Assembly (NCBI GenBank): GCA_903923925.1 | Contig: CAIXZF010000113.1 | Span: forward strand, 88,058-152,057 | Length of the DNA stretch: 64,000 bases | DNA from: an uncultured Bacteroidales bacterium | Lineage (GTDB): Bacteria > Bacteroidota > Bacteroidia > Bacteroidales > CAIXZF01 | Direction of reading: 5' to 3' | Shown here: piece after piece, positions 1 to 10,420 of the stretch | How positions within the stretch are numbered: the first letter of the stretch is position 1 | How the letters are laid out: each line of letters opens with the position of its first letter | Translations under genes and position numbers: made by a program | Notes under the pieces: generated by a model | Database searches by the model: none | Told to the model about the DNA's origin: nothing | Seen by the model: only the letters and a program-made list of their open reading frames with translations

Positions 1-155
1 TCAAATGGCTCCAGTGTTTCAAGGAATGCTAAGGCTTCTTTTCCGCTAAAAGCAAATGTAAAATCAAAAAGCCTAGCCTGCACTTCTTTCCGGAATTTGT
101 GTCTGAACAGCATTTCCACATCATGCTCATCATCGACTATTAAAAACTTGATCAT
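1..155 (-). CDS. Response regulator receiver domain (partial, C-terminus outside the window)
   Basis: The minus strand reads from an ATG at 155 off the left edge. The product begins MIKFLIVDDEHDVEML, the start of a CheY-like receiver domain: hydrophobic beta-1 followed by the acidic DDE pocket. The phospho-accepting Asp and any output domain lie outside the window. The start is four bases after the stop of the TPR histidine kinase (160-2331), so the two form one transcription unit and this is the likely phosphotransfer partner. Only about 51 residues are visible, so the output type (single domain, DNA binding, enzymatic) cannot be told. Confidence 0.85.
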   Translation of the reverse strand, partial: MIKFLIVDDEHDVEMLFRHKFRKEVQARLFDFTFAFSGKEALAFLETLEPF

Positions 156-159
156 ATTT

Positions 160-2331
160 TTATTGATTAAAAGGTAGTTTTACAACAAACTCTGTATATT
201 CGTTTTCTTTCGTGTCCAGGGTTATTTCTCCGCCGTGGTATGTAACGATATCATAGCTCATGCTTAATCCGAGGCCGGTACCTTCGCCAACTTCTTTGGT
301 TGTAAAAAAAGGATCGAATACTTTATTCCTGATTTTGTCGGGAATTCCGGTTCCATTGTCTTTTACAGAAATAAAAAAGTGGTTTTCTCTAAAACTGGTT
401 TTCAGGGAAACAACTGGCTGATAACTGCCATTTTCGGTAGCTGACTTTTTATGGACTGCATAAAAGGCATTATTGAAAAGGTTCAGCAATACCCTGGAAA
501 TATCTTGTGGAATCACATTAACCAATGGCAAACCCGTATCAAACTTTTGTTCCAGATCACAGTTGAAATCCCGAAACCTTCCCCGCATCCCATGATAAGC
601 GAGGTTAAAAAATTCCTCACTCAGCAGGTTAATGTTAGTAAGCTGCTTTTCCCCTGAACTTCCCCGGCTGTGATCCAGCATGTTTTTTATAATACTGTCG
701 GCCCTCTTGCCGTGCTCATTTATTTTTTCAAGAAGTAACTGTAAATCCTTTATAATTTGGATTTTCTCACTTTCTTCAGATGCTGTTTTCAAGTCCTCAA
801 GCATCTCTTGCGACAGCTCGGCAAAATTATTTACAAAATTCAGCGGGTTCTTGATTTCATGAGCAATTCCTGCAGTAAGTTGCCCCAATGAAGCAAGCTT
901 CTCCTGTTGAACCAATTGTTGCTGAGTGTCATTTAGTATTTGATTACTAACTTCCAGATTTTTAACACTTTCATCAAGTTTATGGTTTGTTTCATCAAGA
1001 GCTTTATTAGCCAAATGTTGTTTCTTGTAATTTAAATAGATAAAAAAGGAAAGCCCGATAACAATGAGCAGCCCCACAATGAATGTATTACGCAGTAATT
1101 TTTGTTTTTGTAATTCATCCATTGCTAAGGCATCCTTGGTTTCTTGCTCAGCTTTTGCCATAGCAATATTTTTATCAAACTTGTATTGAAGTGTTTTTAA
1201 TGCATTGTCCCGACTAAAAATTTTGTCTTTGCTAACAATGTATAATTTGTAATGTTCCAGCGATTTTTTATAGTTTCCTTCAATACTATCCAGTTCTGAT
1301 AATATATAATAACCGTCTTTGGTATCTTCCAGTTGGTCTCCCTTTTGGGCAATAGCCAGTCCTTTATTCAGATATAATGATGACTCACTGTATTTTTTCT
1401 GTTTCAGATAAACTTTTCCGATTAAATTGTATGATACTGCCGACTCTCCAATTCGACCGATTTCCTCAAGGAGCTTTATTGACATAAAAAGATATTTCAG
1501 TGCTTCCTGATAATTTCCCTGCTCTAAATTAATTTTCCCAATATTAATATAAGAATTTGAAACTCCGTGTTTATCGTCTATTTCTTCCTGGATTTTCAGC
1601 GCGGCCACCATGTTTTTCATTGCCTCAGGGTATTTGCGCTGAGCCAGGTAGATACATCCGATATTGTCATAGGAAAGGCCAATTCCGACTTTATCATCAA
1701 TTTCCTGTTTGATTCTTAATGAATACTGATTCGTTTTTAACGCTTCAGTAAAATTACCCTGGAAAAAGTAAGTATATGCGATATTGCCGGATGTACGCCC
1801 GATACCAAATTTGTCCCCTATTTCTTCGCTGATTTGTAATGAAGTATAACTATTTTTCAGTGCTTCCGGATAATTTCCCTGCCAGCCAAATACTACACCT
1901 ATATCTTTGTATGTAAGGGCTTTCTGTCTGAGAATCTTCGATTTGAAGGAGGATTTTTCCTTTGCAGGAATTTCCAGAAGAAGTTTGTCATAGATTGAAA
2001 GTGCTTCGTAGCAGTTTTTTAAAGCCTTTTCATAATTCGCCAGGTTCGAAAAGGTCTTGCCAATTACCTGAAACGACTTGGCAAGCCCAAGCTTATCATT
2101 CGTTCTGATAGCAATTGTCTGAGCCTGGTTTGCCAGATAAATTGAGGTATCAAGGTTTTTATCCATCAATTCAATGGCAAGCAAATTCAAGGTATTAACT
2201 TTTGTTGTGTCGGATATATCTTTTTTCAAAACTGAAATAAGGGAGTCTGCTTTAATGATACCTGTTCCCAATGCAAAGCAGGCATATTGACAAAAGAACA
2301 GGACGAAAAGAAAAGAAATACACTTTTTCAT
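160..2331 (-). CDS. TPR-repeat membrane sensor histidine kinase
   Basis: A 723-residue two-component sensor. Residues 1-21 are a signal peptide (MKKCISFLFVLFFCQYACFA). About 55-385 are tetratricopeptide repeats of roughly 40 residues, with recurring G-NY-EALK, predicted outside the inner membrane. A transmembrane segment lies near 416-436 and a coiled coil near 440-485. The dimerisation domain carries the H-box in GIAHEIKNPLNFVNN. The ATPase domain has an N-box (LLNLFNNAFYAV), G1 (DNGTGIP) and G2 (GTGLGLS), so it looks catalytically complete. This periplasmic-TPR kinase layout is common in Bacteroidota. The stop precedes the response regulator by four bases. The signal sensed by the TPR region cannot be inferred. 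Confidence 0.9.
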   Translation of the reverse strand: MKKCISFLFVLFFCQYACFALGTGIIKADSLISVLKKDISDTTKVNTLNLLAIELMDKNLDTSIYLANQAQTIAIRTNDKLGLAKSFQVIGKTFSNLANYEKALKNCYEALSIYDKLLLEIPAKEKSSFKSKILRQKALTYKDIGVVFGWQGNYPEALKNSYTSLQISEEIGDKFGIGRTSGNIAYTYFFQGNFTEALKTNQYSLRIKQEIDDKVGIGLSYDNIGCIYLAQRKYPEAMKNMVAALKIQEEIDDKHGVSNSYINIGKINLEQGNYQEALKYLFMSIKLLEEIGRIGESAVSYNLIGKVYLKQKKYSESSLYLNKGLAIAQKGDQLEDTKDGYYILSELDSIEGNYKKSLEHYKLYIVSKDKIFSRDNALKTLQYKFDKNIAMAKAEQETKDALAMDELQKQKLLRNTFIVGLLIVIGLSFFIYLNYKKQHLANKALDETNHKLDESVKNLEVSNQILNDTQQQLVQQEKLASLGQLTAGIAHEIKNPLNFVNNFAELSQEMLEDLKTASEESEKIQIIKDLQLLLEKINEHGKRADSIIKNMLDHSRGSSGEKQLTNINLLSEEFFNLAYHGMRGRFRDFNCDLEQKFDTGLPLVNVIPQDISRVLLNLFNNAFYAVHKKSATENGSYQPVVSLKTSFRENHFFISVKDNGTGIPDKIRNKVFDPFFTTKEVGEGTGLGLSMSYDIVTYHGGEITLDTKENEYTEFVVKLPFNQ

Positions 2332-2557
2332 ATATCGGAATTATTACGTTTTAGAATTCAGAAGGAAATTGAAGCATATACTCAAAGGAGTTTTGGCGAG
2401 CAGGGGAGTTTGCAGTTAAATTAACTGCCATAAGCTGCCAAAGATAAAAAAATACCTATTTGGTATCAAAAAAATGCACATTAATTCTGCATATGTTCAT
2501 GCAAAACTTTTGAATAGCTATGACAACTAATCGCCAGGGTTATCTTTCCAGTACTGA

Positions 2558-5500
2558 TCAGCGTAAGAGCGTAACAGTTCCGTGCCTCTGATAATCTTTG
2601 TCATCCGACAAGCCAAGATAGGATATCCGGTAAACATATACATCCACAGGGCACATCACACCTTTATACCTTCCATCCCAGCCGTTCATAATATCATTCG
2701 ACTCAAAAACAACTCCTCCCCAACGGTTGAGTATTACCATATGGAAATTCTTCAGCGCTGTTGAGGCTTTTGCCACAAACCATGAATTCAGGTCGTCTTT
2801 ACCGGGAGTGAAGGCATTTGGTACCCATACGTATGTGCACATGGCTATCCTTAAAGAGTCGCTCACTGCGCAAATCTGGTTACTTGCAGTAACCCAGTAA
2901 AGACCGGTGTCTGTAACAAGGTAATATCTTCCATGGCTTCCATCCTGCCAGGTGTATTCGAGGGAATCATTATACCCGGCCATAAGCCGCACGGGATCGC
3001 CAATACAGGAGTTGCCCACAGTAATGAGATTCAGTTCGGGCCATGAATAAACCCGGATAAACAGGCTGTCTGAGGCCCGGCAGCCAAAAACATCACTACC
3101 GGTGACCTGGTAAACTGTGCTCATGTATGGAATAGCCACAACGCTCTGCCCTGTTCCCGAAGAAAGGCTGTTTGAAGGTGTCCAGCTATACGTGGAAGCC
3201 CCTTGGGCTGTAAATGTCACTGAAGTTCCTTTACAGATATCGCTGACCGGAGCAGAAACAGAGACAAAGGGTAAGGGACGAACGGTAATCCCGATACTAT
3301 CAATATCCTTACAATCGAATGAATCCGATACAGTTACATAATAATTACAGCTCGTTGCCGGATGTGCCCATGGGTTTGCTGTGATAACGGAACTCAGCCC
3401 GGTACCAGGACTCCACAGAAAAGTCACCCCACCTGAAGCATTGAGTTGGATACTGTCGCCCAGGCAGATACCCGTATTTGCACCGGCGTTGACCAACGGC
3501 AGAGGGTGAACTGTCACAGTTATGCTGTCAATTCCGGAACATGAATGTTCATCGCTTACGGTCAGAGAATATGTTGTAGTGGAGGATGGCATGGCCAGGG
3601 GATCCGGAATGATATAGGAATTTAGAGTAAAAATATTATTCCACTGGTAACTTATACCACCACTTCCATGAAGCTGGACACTGTCACCGGCACACATCCC
3701 GGCATCATTCCCGGCGTTTACGTTGGGTTTTGGCCAAATAATCAAGGTCATAGTCGCTGAATCTTTACCACATTCCAGGCCACTTACCTCTGCGTGCAGG
3801 CTTAATGTCACCATACCGTTGCTGGTATCCGAACTGCCCGGATAATATACAGGGTTGAGTATCGTATTATTATTGAATGTACCCGATCCTGAGGTTGTCC
3901 AGAAATAGGTGTTCGCAAATTGTGCCGATGCTGCAGAAAGGAAGTAGTTCTGACCGGCACAAATTGAGGTATCCGGACCTGTTTCTGCAAGGGTTTTCGG
4001 AAAGATGGTAAGCAGAAAAGAATGTATGGAATCATAACATGGAGTGATCCCGATCGCCTGAAGGCTGAGTTCAGCCAGTCCCAGGCCAATGTCTGATGCG
4101 CTGGGGGTATATAAGGTATTGAGTGCAGAGGGATTACTGAATGTTCCAGTTCCGCTGCTTGTCCATTGGAGAGAAGAAAAATTTGAAGCCGTAGCCCAAT
4201 TAGTTATAAAAAGTGCCTGGTCGGAACAAATGGATGTATCCAATCCTGCAAACACTGCCGGAGGTTGAATCACTGTAACTTTTACCGAATCCTTTACCGT
4301 GCTGTACCCATCGCTTACCGTTACATGATACATTGTAGTAACGTTGGGTTTTGCCAGGGGGTTCGCTATTGTAGCGGAACTTAGGCTCAGAGAAGGTGAC
4401 CATAGATAGCTGTAAACCAAACTGCCACCCGTGGGGGTAAGCAGTATCTGGGTAGAATCTCCCCTGCATATGGAGTCGGGAATTGTTTCTATTGTCGTTG
4501 CCAATGGATTGCCGCTCACAAACACCATTACCTCGTCAACCGGGCTAGAACAGGAAGTAAGTGGATTGGTTACCATCAGATGGAACGCCTGTGTTGCTGA
4601 AAGATTGACAGTATTGGGTGTGGGAATGCTTGCAGAAGCTGGAGGATTCAAGGTATTGGCAGGTGACCACACAAATGCGCATGCAGCAGGTATCGATGAC
4701 CCGTTCAGCATTGCCGATGTCCCGTAGTTGATCGTCTGATCCGGACCTGCATAGGCAAAAGGAAGAGGATTCACGGTAATGTTGAAAGAATATACTGTAC
4801 CTGTACAGTTTGATGTGAAAGGAGTAATTGATAAAAGAGCACTCGAAGGATTATTACCCGTTGTAGCCGTAAAGGATGGAATTAGGTTTGAACCTGATAA
4901 TGGTGTGAGTCCAATGGTCGTGCTGCTGCAAGTCCATGAATAAGTTGTACCCGACACCGGACCAGTCAGGTTAACCGGTGCAAGGGTACTTCCTGTGCAA
5001 TATGCACCATCACCAATGGTATTCACTGAAGGCACAGGATTCACGGTGATGGAAAAGTACCCTGTAGTGCCGGTACACCCGTTTGCTGAAGGAGTGACCG
5101 ATATACTTGCCGTAGCAGGTAAAACCGAGTTCAATATAGCTGTGAATGGCTGGATATTACCACTGCCTGAGAGGCTTAAGCCAATAGATGGCAGATTATT
5201 CGTCCATGAAAAAGATGAAGCGGTCACCGGTCCCGAAAACGCCGGAATATAGACGGTTGTTCCTGCACATATCGACTGATTCGAAACCGGGCTAAGCAAT
5301 GGAGTCGGGTTTACTGTAAATGAAAATGAGGAGGATGGCCCTATACATGTATTGGCAGTGGGGACTACGGTTACGATTGCCTGAATCGGGCTGCTGCCGG
5401 TGTTGGTTGCTGTAAATGCCGGAATATTTCCGTTCCCGCTTGAGGGCAATCCCACAGTAGAGTTACTGTTGCTCCAGGCAAACACCGTTCCAGCCACAGT

Positions 5501-8500
5501 TGAACCAAAGGAAACAGGGCTAGTACCTGATCCATTGCATTTAACCTGGCCTGATAAAGAGTTCACTGTGGGCGTAGGGTTTACCAAAATAGTGAATGGG
5601 AAGACCGGGCCCGGGCAGGTACTTGCAATCGGGGTTACCGAGATTGTGGCAGTTACTGCTGCAGTGCTCCCGTTAAGGGCCTGGAAGGATGCAATGTTTC
5701 CCGAACCAGAAGCTCCAAGTCCTATCTGAGGATCACTGTTGGTCCACGTAAAAGTTGTGCCCGCTACCGAAGCTGAAAAATTTATAGCCGCAGTGGGCAA
5801 TCCGTTACATACACTCTGGTTAGGAACAGCAGTTACTATAGGGACAGGGTTCACCGTGATCTGAACCGTGGAAACCGTCCCCTGACAATTATTTGCATAG
5901 GGTGTGATGCTTATCAGTCCTGACGATGGCGTGGTAGCTGTATTTGTGGCCATGAACGACGGAATATTCCCTGTACCGCTCCCGGCTAGCCCGATAATAC
6001 TGTTTGAATTGGTCCAAAGGAAAGACGTTCCTGCCACCGGTCCGGTGAAGTTGATCACAGCAGTCTGGGCATTGTTACATACCGTTTGCCCTGTGAGGGA
6101 ATTAACAGTGGGAGTGGGATTTACAGTTATTGTGAACGTCTTGGGCGCCCCTGTATAGGTTGTTCCATTGATGGTTAGTTTTGGTGTTACAGTAATCGTT
6201 GAAGTTACAGGAGAAGTACCAGTATTTATTGCTGTAAATGCCAGGATATCGCCTGTTCCATTCGTCTGTAACCCAATGGAAGTCAAATTATTATTCCAGT
6301 AACAAACCGTACCAGAGGGGAGAGAAGTGAAAAGTACAGGAGTTATCGGCTGACCATTGCAAACTACCTGGTTCACCACTGGATTAACGAAAGGAAGCGG
6401 GTTAACCGTAATGGTAAAATTCTGAACAGGACCACTGCATTGGTTTGCAGTTGGTGTAACGTAAATAGTGGCAGTAAGGGGTGGAGGCCCGGGGTTTATT
6501 GCCGTAAACGATGCGATATTCCCACTGCCGCTGCCGGTAAGGCCGATGTTTGTGAGTGAGTTTGTCCAGGTATACGCAGTACCGGCCACCGATCCCGAAA
6601 ACATAACCGCATTGGTAGCCTGGCCGCTAACTACAAGCTGGCTGGGAATACTGGCAAGACTGATGGTCGGTGTTGGGTTAACTGTGATGGACATGGTCTT
6701 TGAAGGACCGGTGCATGTAACACCGTTATTGCTGTAAGAAGGTGTAACGGTAACGGTGCCGGTGAGCGCTGCAGTCCCGTTATTGATCACCGTGACCGGG
6801 CCAATCTGGTTAAGTCCGCCCGTACCAATTCCGATATCAGGATCTGAATAAGACCAGGTGAAAAGCGTACCGCTCACAGGGCCTGTGAAAACAGACTGAA
6901 ATGAAGTATTGTTACATATACTCACACTCGACAGGGCATTCACCTGTGGAGTCGGGTTAACGGTGATAGTAAATTGTTGCGAAGATCCGTTGCAATCAAC
7001 CCCGAGAAGCGAATAGGCAGGCTTCACATTAATCGTGGCAGTTAAAGGTACAAAACCGGTATTTACTACTGTAAAGGAAGAGATGCTTCCGCTACCGCCT
7101 GTCGCCAGTCCAATGGAAGTATTCGAATTTGTCCATGTAAAGCTGGTTCCTGCATCCGGTGAAGTGAAGGTTATCATCCCCGAGGAGCTCCCGTCACACA
7201 GCACCAGATTAGCTACCGGATTCACAGAAGGCAGTGGTAACACTGTGATCTGGAATGTAGCAGGATTTCCATTGCAGGATAACTGCGGATCGTAATATTG
7301 AGGTACTACAGTAAACGGGGCAGCAGTCAGGGTCGCTCCTGTGGTAGCAGAAAAACCAACGATATTGCCTGATCCTGGCGTTACCAGTCCAATACCCGGC
7401 CCGGTATACGACCAGTTAAAAGATGAAGTGGCTGCATTTCCGGAGAATAATATAGCAGTAGTATAGGCACCATTACAAACAACCTGGCTGCCCACAGGAT
7501 TAACCGAAGGTATAGGGTTTATCTTAATTGAAAAACTCATCTGAGGTCCCGCACAGGAATTGGCTGTTGGGTTAACGCTTACATTCGCTGTTAATGGTGT
7601 GGTAAGGGCATTCAAGGCAGAAAAGGATGGTATGGAACCGCTACCGCTTCCACCTAAACCGATCAAGGTGTTGGTATTGGTCCAGTTGTAAACTGTACCT
7701 GAAACATTTCCGGTAAAATTAATGGCTGAAACCTGAGTGCCTGCACAATTTATAATATTGGCAATCGGGGCTGCATTGGGTGTGGGGTTAACAGTAATGG
7801 TGAAATTTTGCTGTGAACCATTGCATCCATTGGCATGGGGGATAGCGCTTAAATTGGCAACAACAGTAGTGTTTCCCGCATTTGTTGCCGTAAACGACCC
7901 AATATTGCCTGTTCCCAAACCTGCAAGGCCTATGCTGGTCTGGCTGTTGGTCCAGGTGTAGTTGCTGCCGCTTACCGAGCTTGAAAAGTTGATTGCTGCC
8001 GTACTGGTATTATTGCAGCGTACCTGGCTGCTTATAGCTGTCAACTGGGGCATAGGATTTACCGTAATTGTAAAAGAAATTGAAGTTCCTGCACAGTTGC
8101 TCGCCGTTGGTGTAATGGTAATGGTGGCAATTACCGGAGTCACACCGGTGTTCATCGCCTGGAATGAACCTATATCTACAGTACCGCTTCCCTGCAGACC
8201 AATGCTGATCTTGTTATTGGTCCAGTTGTAAACTGTTCCCGGAACAGTACCTGAAAAGGAAACAGAAGTAGTAAAATCCCCGGAACAAAGCACCTGGTTG
8301 CTTATTGTATTTACAGTTGGTATAGGGTTTACGGTTACCGTAACTGAACTCGTGGCTGAATTGGGTCCATCACTTAGGGTAACAGTGTATGTTGTGGTTA
8401 CAGTAGGAGTTACTGCCGGATTCTGTTGGTTCGACGTAAATCCGGGCGGATTGGAGGACCATGAATAGGAATAAGCAGTTGGATTTCCTCCGCTTGGCGT

Positions 8501-10420
8501 AGCCGACAGTAAAACCTGGTTTCCCTTGCACACCGTAGAAGGTGAGGCCCCGGCAGTAACTGTAATCGGGCTTCCCAGAATACTAATGGTAACCTGCGCT
8601 GGCTGACTTACGCATCCGGTAGTATTATCGGTTACTGTCAGTGTATATATAGTTTGAACCGTCATCGGGATGCTTACCGGATTTGCTATGGCATTTGATG
8701 TAGACAATGCAGACTGCGGCGACCATAAAAAGTTGTAACTCCCTGACCCATTCGAAGCTGACCCATTTAATGTGATAGTATTGTTATACCATACCGACGC
8801 ATTACTTCCGGCATTCGCAACTGGTGTGGGATATACAGAAATGGTGAAACTCACGGCCTGCCCTGCACACCCATTCGCTGTCGGTGTAACGCTAATCGTG
8901 GCTACTGTGGAAGAACTGCCTGTATTATGGGCAGTAAAAGCATTAATATTTCCAGTTCCCGTAGCAGGAAGCCCAATTGATGTCTTATTGTTCGACCATG
9001 AATATGTAGTTCCGCTTACACCTCCCGTAAACACAATAATACCAGTACTCTGGTTGTTGCAAACAGCCTGATTAGAAACCGCTGCCACAGTAGGAGTAGG
9101 ATTTATGGTAAAAGTAAAGGTTTTTGATGCCCCTGTGCACCCGTTGGCTGTTGGTGTTACTGTAACCGTGGCTGTTACTGGAACAGTCCCGGTGTTGACC
9201 GGACTAAAAGCCGGAATATTCCCTGTCCCTGCAGAAGCGAGCCCGATTGTAGTATTATCATTTAACCAGCTATACGAAGTACCTGCTACTGTTCCTGTGA
9301 ATGTTATTGTTTGGGTCATCTGTCCGTTGCACCGCGTCTGGTTCGCGATATCATTCACTACAGGTATAGGATTGGCTGTAATTGTAAAACTGGCCATGCT
9401 TCCGTCGCAGCCTGTTGAAGTAGGTATTACTGTAATATTGGCCACTACCGGATTAGTAGTTGTATTGACCGCAGTAAAGGCCGGAAAATCACCAAGGCCA
9501 GAACTTCCAATTCCGATAGCAGCGTTTGAATTAGTCCACGAATAGGTTGTGCCGCTTACCGGCCCTGAAAAATTGATTGCAGTAGTAGACTGATTATGGC
9601 ATACTGTCTGGTTTATTGGCAGCGGAAAAACCGATGGCGACTGATTCTCACTCACCGAGACCTGGAATGAGAATGCTGGCCCTTCGCAGCTGTTTGCCGA
9701 GGGCGTTACCGTAACCAAAGAGGTAAGGGTACCTCCGCTGGAATTCTGTGTAACAAATGGAGGGATATTGCCTGAACCTCCCGAACCAAGACCAATGCTG
9801 CTGTTTGAATTTGCCCATACATAAGTTGTAGCTGTTACAGCGCTGCTGAATCCGGGCAAGGTAACGGAAGCTCCGGAGCAGAATCCCTGATCAGGTATTG
9901 TATTCACATTGGGTACAGGCTGAACCGTAATAGTATATGTGGAAACACTACCAGGGCAGCTCGCTGCAACGGGAGTTATGCTGATGGTGGCCAGTAACGG
10001 AGCATTCGTGCCGTTTGTTGCCGTAAACAATGGCAGGCTGTTATTTCCTGATGCACCCAGGCCTATGGCAGGAATTGAATTCACCCATGAAAACGCTGTA
10101 CCGCTAACCGGGCCTGTGAAGGTCACTGCGGCAGCAGTGGCTCCGTTGCAATACGAAATACTTGAAATGGGATCAACGGAAGGAGTGGGGTTCACCGTGA
10201 TCGTGAACGAAACCGGACTTCCGGGGCAGGTATTGGCGGTTGGAGTTACTGTTACCGTGGAAACTACCGGCGAAGTCCCGTTATTATGCCCCGTAAAGGA
10301 GGCGATAGTGCCTGTCCCGCTGCTGCCTAGCCCGATAGTCGTATTGCTGTTGCTCCAGGAGTATGCTGTTCCGGTAACGGAGCCGTTGAAACTTATAGCG
10401 CTCACAGTTTGGAATTGCAT
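2558..10420 (-). CDS. Giant secreted Ig/PKD-like repeat protein, C-terminal part, type IX secretion type B sorting domain
   Basis: A 2,620-residue frame continuing, after a one-base frameshift, the protein of 10402-13713. It has no signal peptide and opens in mid-repeat (QTVSAISFNGSVTGTAYSW). About 19 units of 75-85 residues follow the pattern P-VN...VCNG..T..I.FTG.VSGT.Y.W.N....IGL, ending ITVNP. PKD-like segments (residues about 530-690 and from about 1,900) interrupt or follow them. The last ~85 residues (VPNAFTPGKDDLNSWF, ILNRWGGVVFES, GWDGRYKG, YVYRISY) match the gliding-motility-associated C-terminal domain that directs export by type IX secretion. The family is known for surface or adhesive proteins; the ligand here is unknown. 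A 226-bp gap without obvious genes follows. Confidence 0.85.
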   Translation of the reverse strand: MQFQTVSAISFNGSVTGTAYSWSNSNTTIGLGSSGTGTIASFTGHNNGTSPVVSTVTVTPTANTCPGSPVSFTITVNPTPSVDPISSISYCNGATAAAVTFTGPVSGTAFSWVNSIPAIGLGASGNNSLPLFTATNGTNAPLLATISITPVAASCPGSVSTYTITVQPVPNVNTIPDQGFCSGASVTLPGFSSAVTATTYVWANSNSSIGLGSGGSGNIPPFVTQNSSGGTLTSLVTVTPSANSCEGPAFSFQVSVSENQSPSVFPLPINQTVCHNQSTTAINFSGPVSGTTYSWTNSNAAIGIGSSGLGDFPAFTAVNTTTNPVVANITVIPTSTGCDGSMASFTITANPIPVVNDIANQTRCNGQMTQTITFTGTVAGTSYSWLNDNTTIGLASAGTGNIPAFSPVNTGTVPVTATVTVTPTANGCTGASKTFTFTINPTPTVAAVSNQAVCNNQSTGIIVFTGGVSGTTYSWSNNKTSIGLPATGTGNINAFTAHNTGSSSTVATISVTPTANGCAGQAVSFTISVYPTPVANAGSNASVWYNNTITLNGSASNGSGSYNFLWSPQSALSTSNAIANPVSIPMTVQTIYTLTVTDNTTGCVSQPAQVTISILGSPITVTAGASPSTVCKGNQVLLSATPSGGNPTAYSYSWSSNPPGFTSNQQNPAVTPTVTTTYTVTLSDGPNSATSSVTVTVNPIPTVNTISNQVLCSGDFTTSVSFSGTVPGTVYNWTNNKISIGLQGSGTVDIGSFQAMNTGVTPVIATITITPTASNCAGTSISFTITVNPMPQLTAISSQVRCNNTSTAAINFSSSVSGSNYTWTNSQTSIGLAGLGTGNIGSFTATNAGNTTVVANLSAIPHANGCNGSQQNFTITVNPTPNAAPIANIINCAGTQVSAINFTGNVSGTVYNWTNTNTLIGLGGSGSGSIPSFSALNALTTPLTANVSVNPTANSCAGPQMSFSIKINPIPSVNPVGSQVVCNGAYTTAILFSGNAATSSFNWSYTGPGIGLVTPGSGNIVGFSATTGATLTAAPFTVVPQYYDPQLSCNGNPATFQITVLPLPSVNPVANLVLCDGSSSGMITFTSPDAGTSFTWTNSNTSIGLATGGSGSISSFTVVNTGFVPLTATINVKPAYSLLGVDCNGSSQQFTITVNPTPQVNALSSVSICNNTSFQSVFTGPVSGTLFTWSYSDPDIGIGTGGLNQIGPVTVINNGTAALTGTVTVTPSYSNNGVTCTGPSKTMSITVNPTPTISLASIPSQLVVSGQATNAVMFSGSVAGTAYTWTNSLTNIGLTGSGSGNIASFTAINPGPPPLTATIYVTPTANQCSGPVQNFTITVNPLPFVNPVVNQVVCNGQPITPVLFTSLPSGTVCYWNNNLTSIGLQTNGTGDILAFTAINTGTSPVTSTITVTPKLTINGTTYTGAPKTFTITVNPTPTVNSLTGQTVCNNAQTAVINFTGPVAGTSFLWTNSNSIIGLAGSGTGNIPSFMATNTATTPSSGLISITPYANNCQGTVSTVQITVNPVPIVTAVPNQSVCNGLPTAAINFSASVAGTTFTWTNSDPQIGLGASGSGNIASFQALNGSTAAVTATISVTPIASTCPGPVFPFTILVNPTPTVNSLSGQVKCNGSGTSPVSFGSTVAGTVFAWSNSNSTVGLPSSGNGNIPAFTATNTGSSPIQAIVTVVPTANTCIGPSSSFSFTVNPTPLLSPVSNQSICAGTTVYIPAFSGPVTASSFSWTNNLPSIGLSLSGSGNIQPFTAILNSVLPATASISVTPSANGCTGTTGYFSITVNPVPSVNTIGDGAYCTGSTLAPVNLTGPVSGTTYSWTCSSTTIGLTPLSGSNLIPSFTATTGNNPSSALLSITPFTSNCTGTVYSFNITVNPLPFAYAGPDQTINYGTSAMLNGSSIPAACAFVWSPANTLNPPASASIPTPNTVNLSATQAFHLMVTNPLTSCSSPVDEVMVFVSGNPLATTIETIPDSICRGDSTQILLTPTGGSLVYSYLWSPSLSLSSATIANPLAKPNVTTMYHVTVSDGYSTVKDSVKVTVIQPPAVFAGLDTSICSDQALFITNWATASNFSSLQWTSSGTGTFSNPSALNTLYTPSASDIGLGLAELSLQAIGITPCYDSIHSFLLTIFPKTLAETGPDTSICAGQNYFLSAASAQFANTYFWTTSGSGTFNNNTILNPVYYPGSSDTSNGMVTLSLHAEVSGLECGKDSATMTLIIWPKPNVNAGNDAGMCAGDSVQLHGSGGISYQWNNIFTLNSYIIPDPLAMPSSTTTYSLTVSDEHSCSGIDSITVTVHPLPLVNAGANTGICLGDSIQLNASGGVTFLWSPGTGLSSVITANPWAHPATSCNYYVTVSDSFDCKDIDSIGITVRPLPFVSVSAPVSDICKGTSVTFTAQGASTYSWTPSNSLSSGTGQSVVAIPYMSTVYQVTGSDVFGCRASDSLFIRVYSWPELNLITVGNSCIGDPVRLMAGYNDSLEYTWQDGSHGRYYLVTDTGLYWVTASNQICAVSDSLRIAMCTYVWVPNAFTPGKDDLNSWFVAKASTALKNFHMVILNRWGGVVFESNDIMNGWDGRYKGVMCPVDVYVYRISYLGLSDDKDYQRHGTVTLLR

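Noticed and set aside
10402..10420. Programmed frameshift in the giant gene
   Set aside because: No slippery heptamer or clear downstream stem was found; the shift falls within GCAATTCCAAACTG. A plain indel is simpler.
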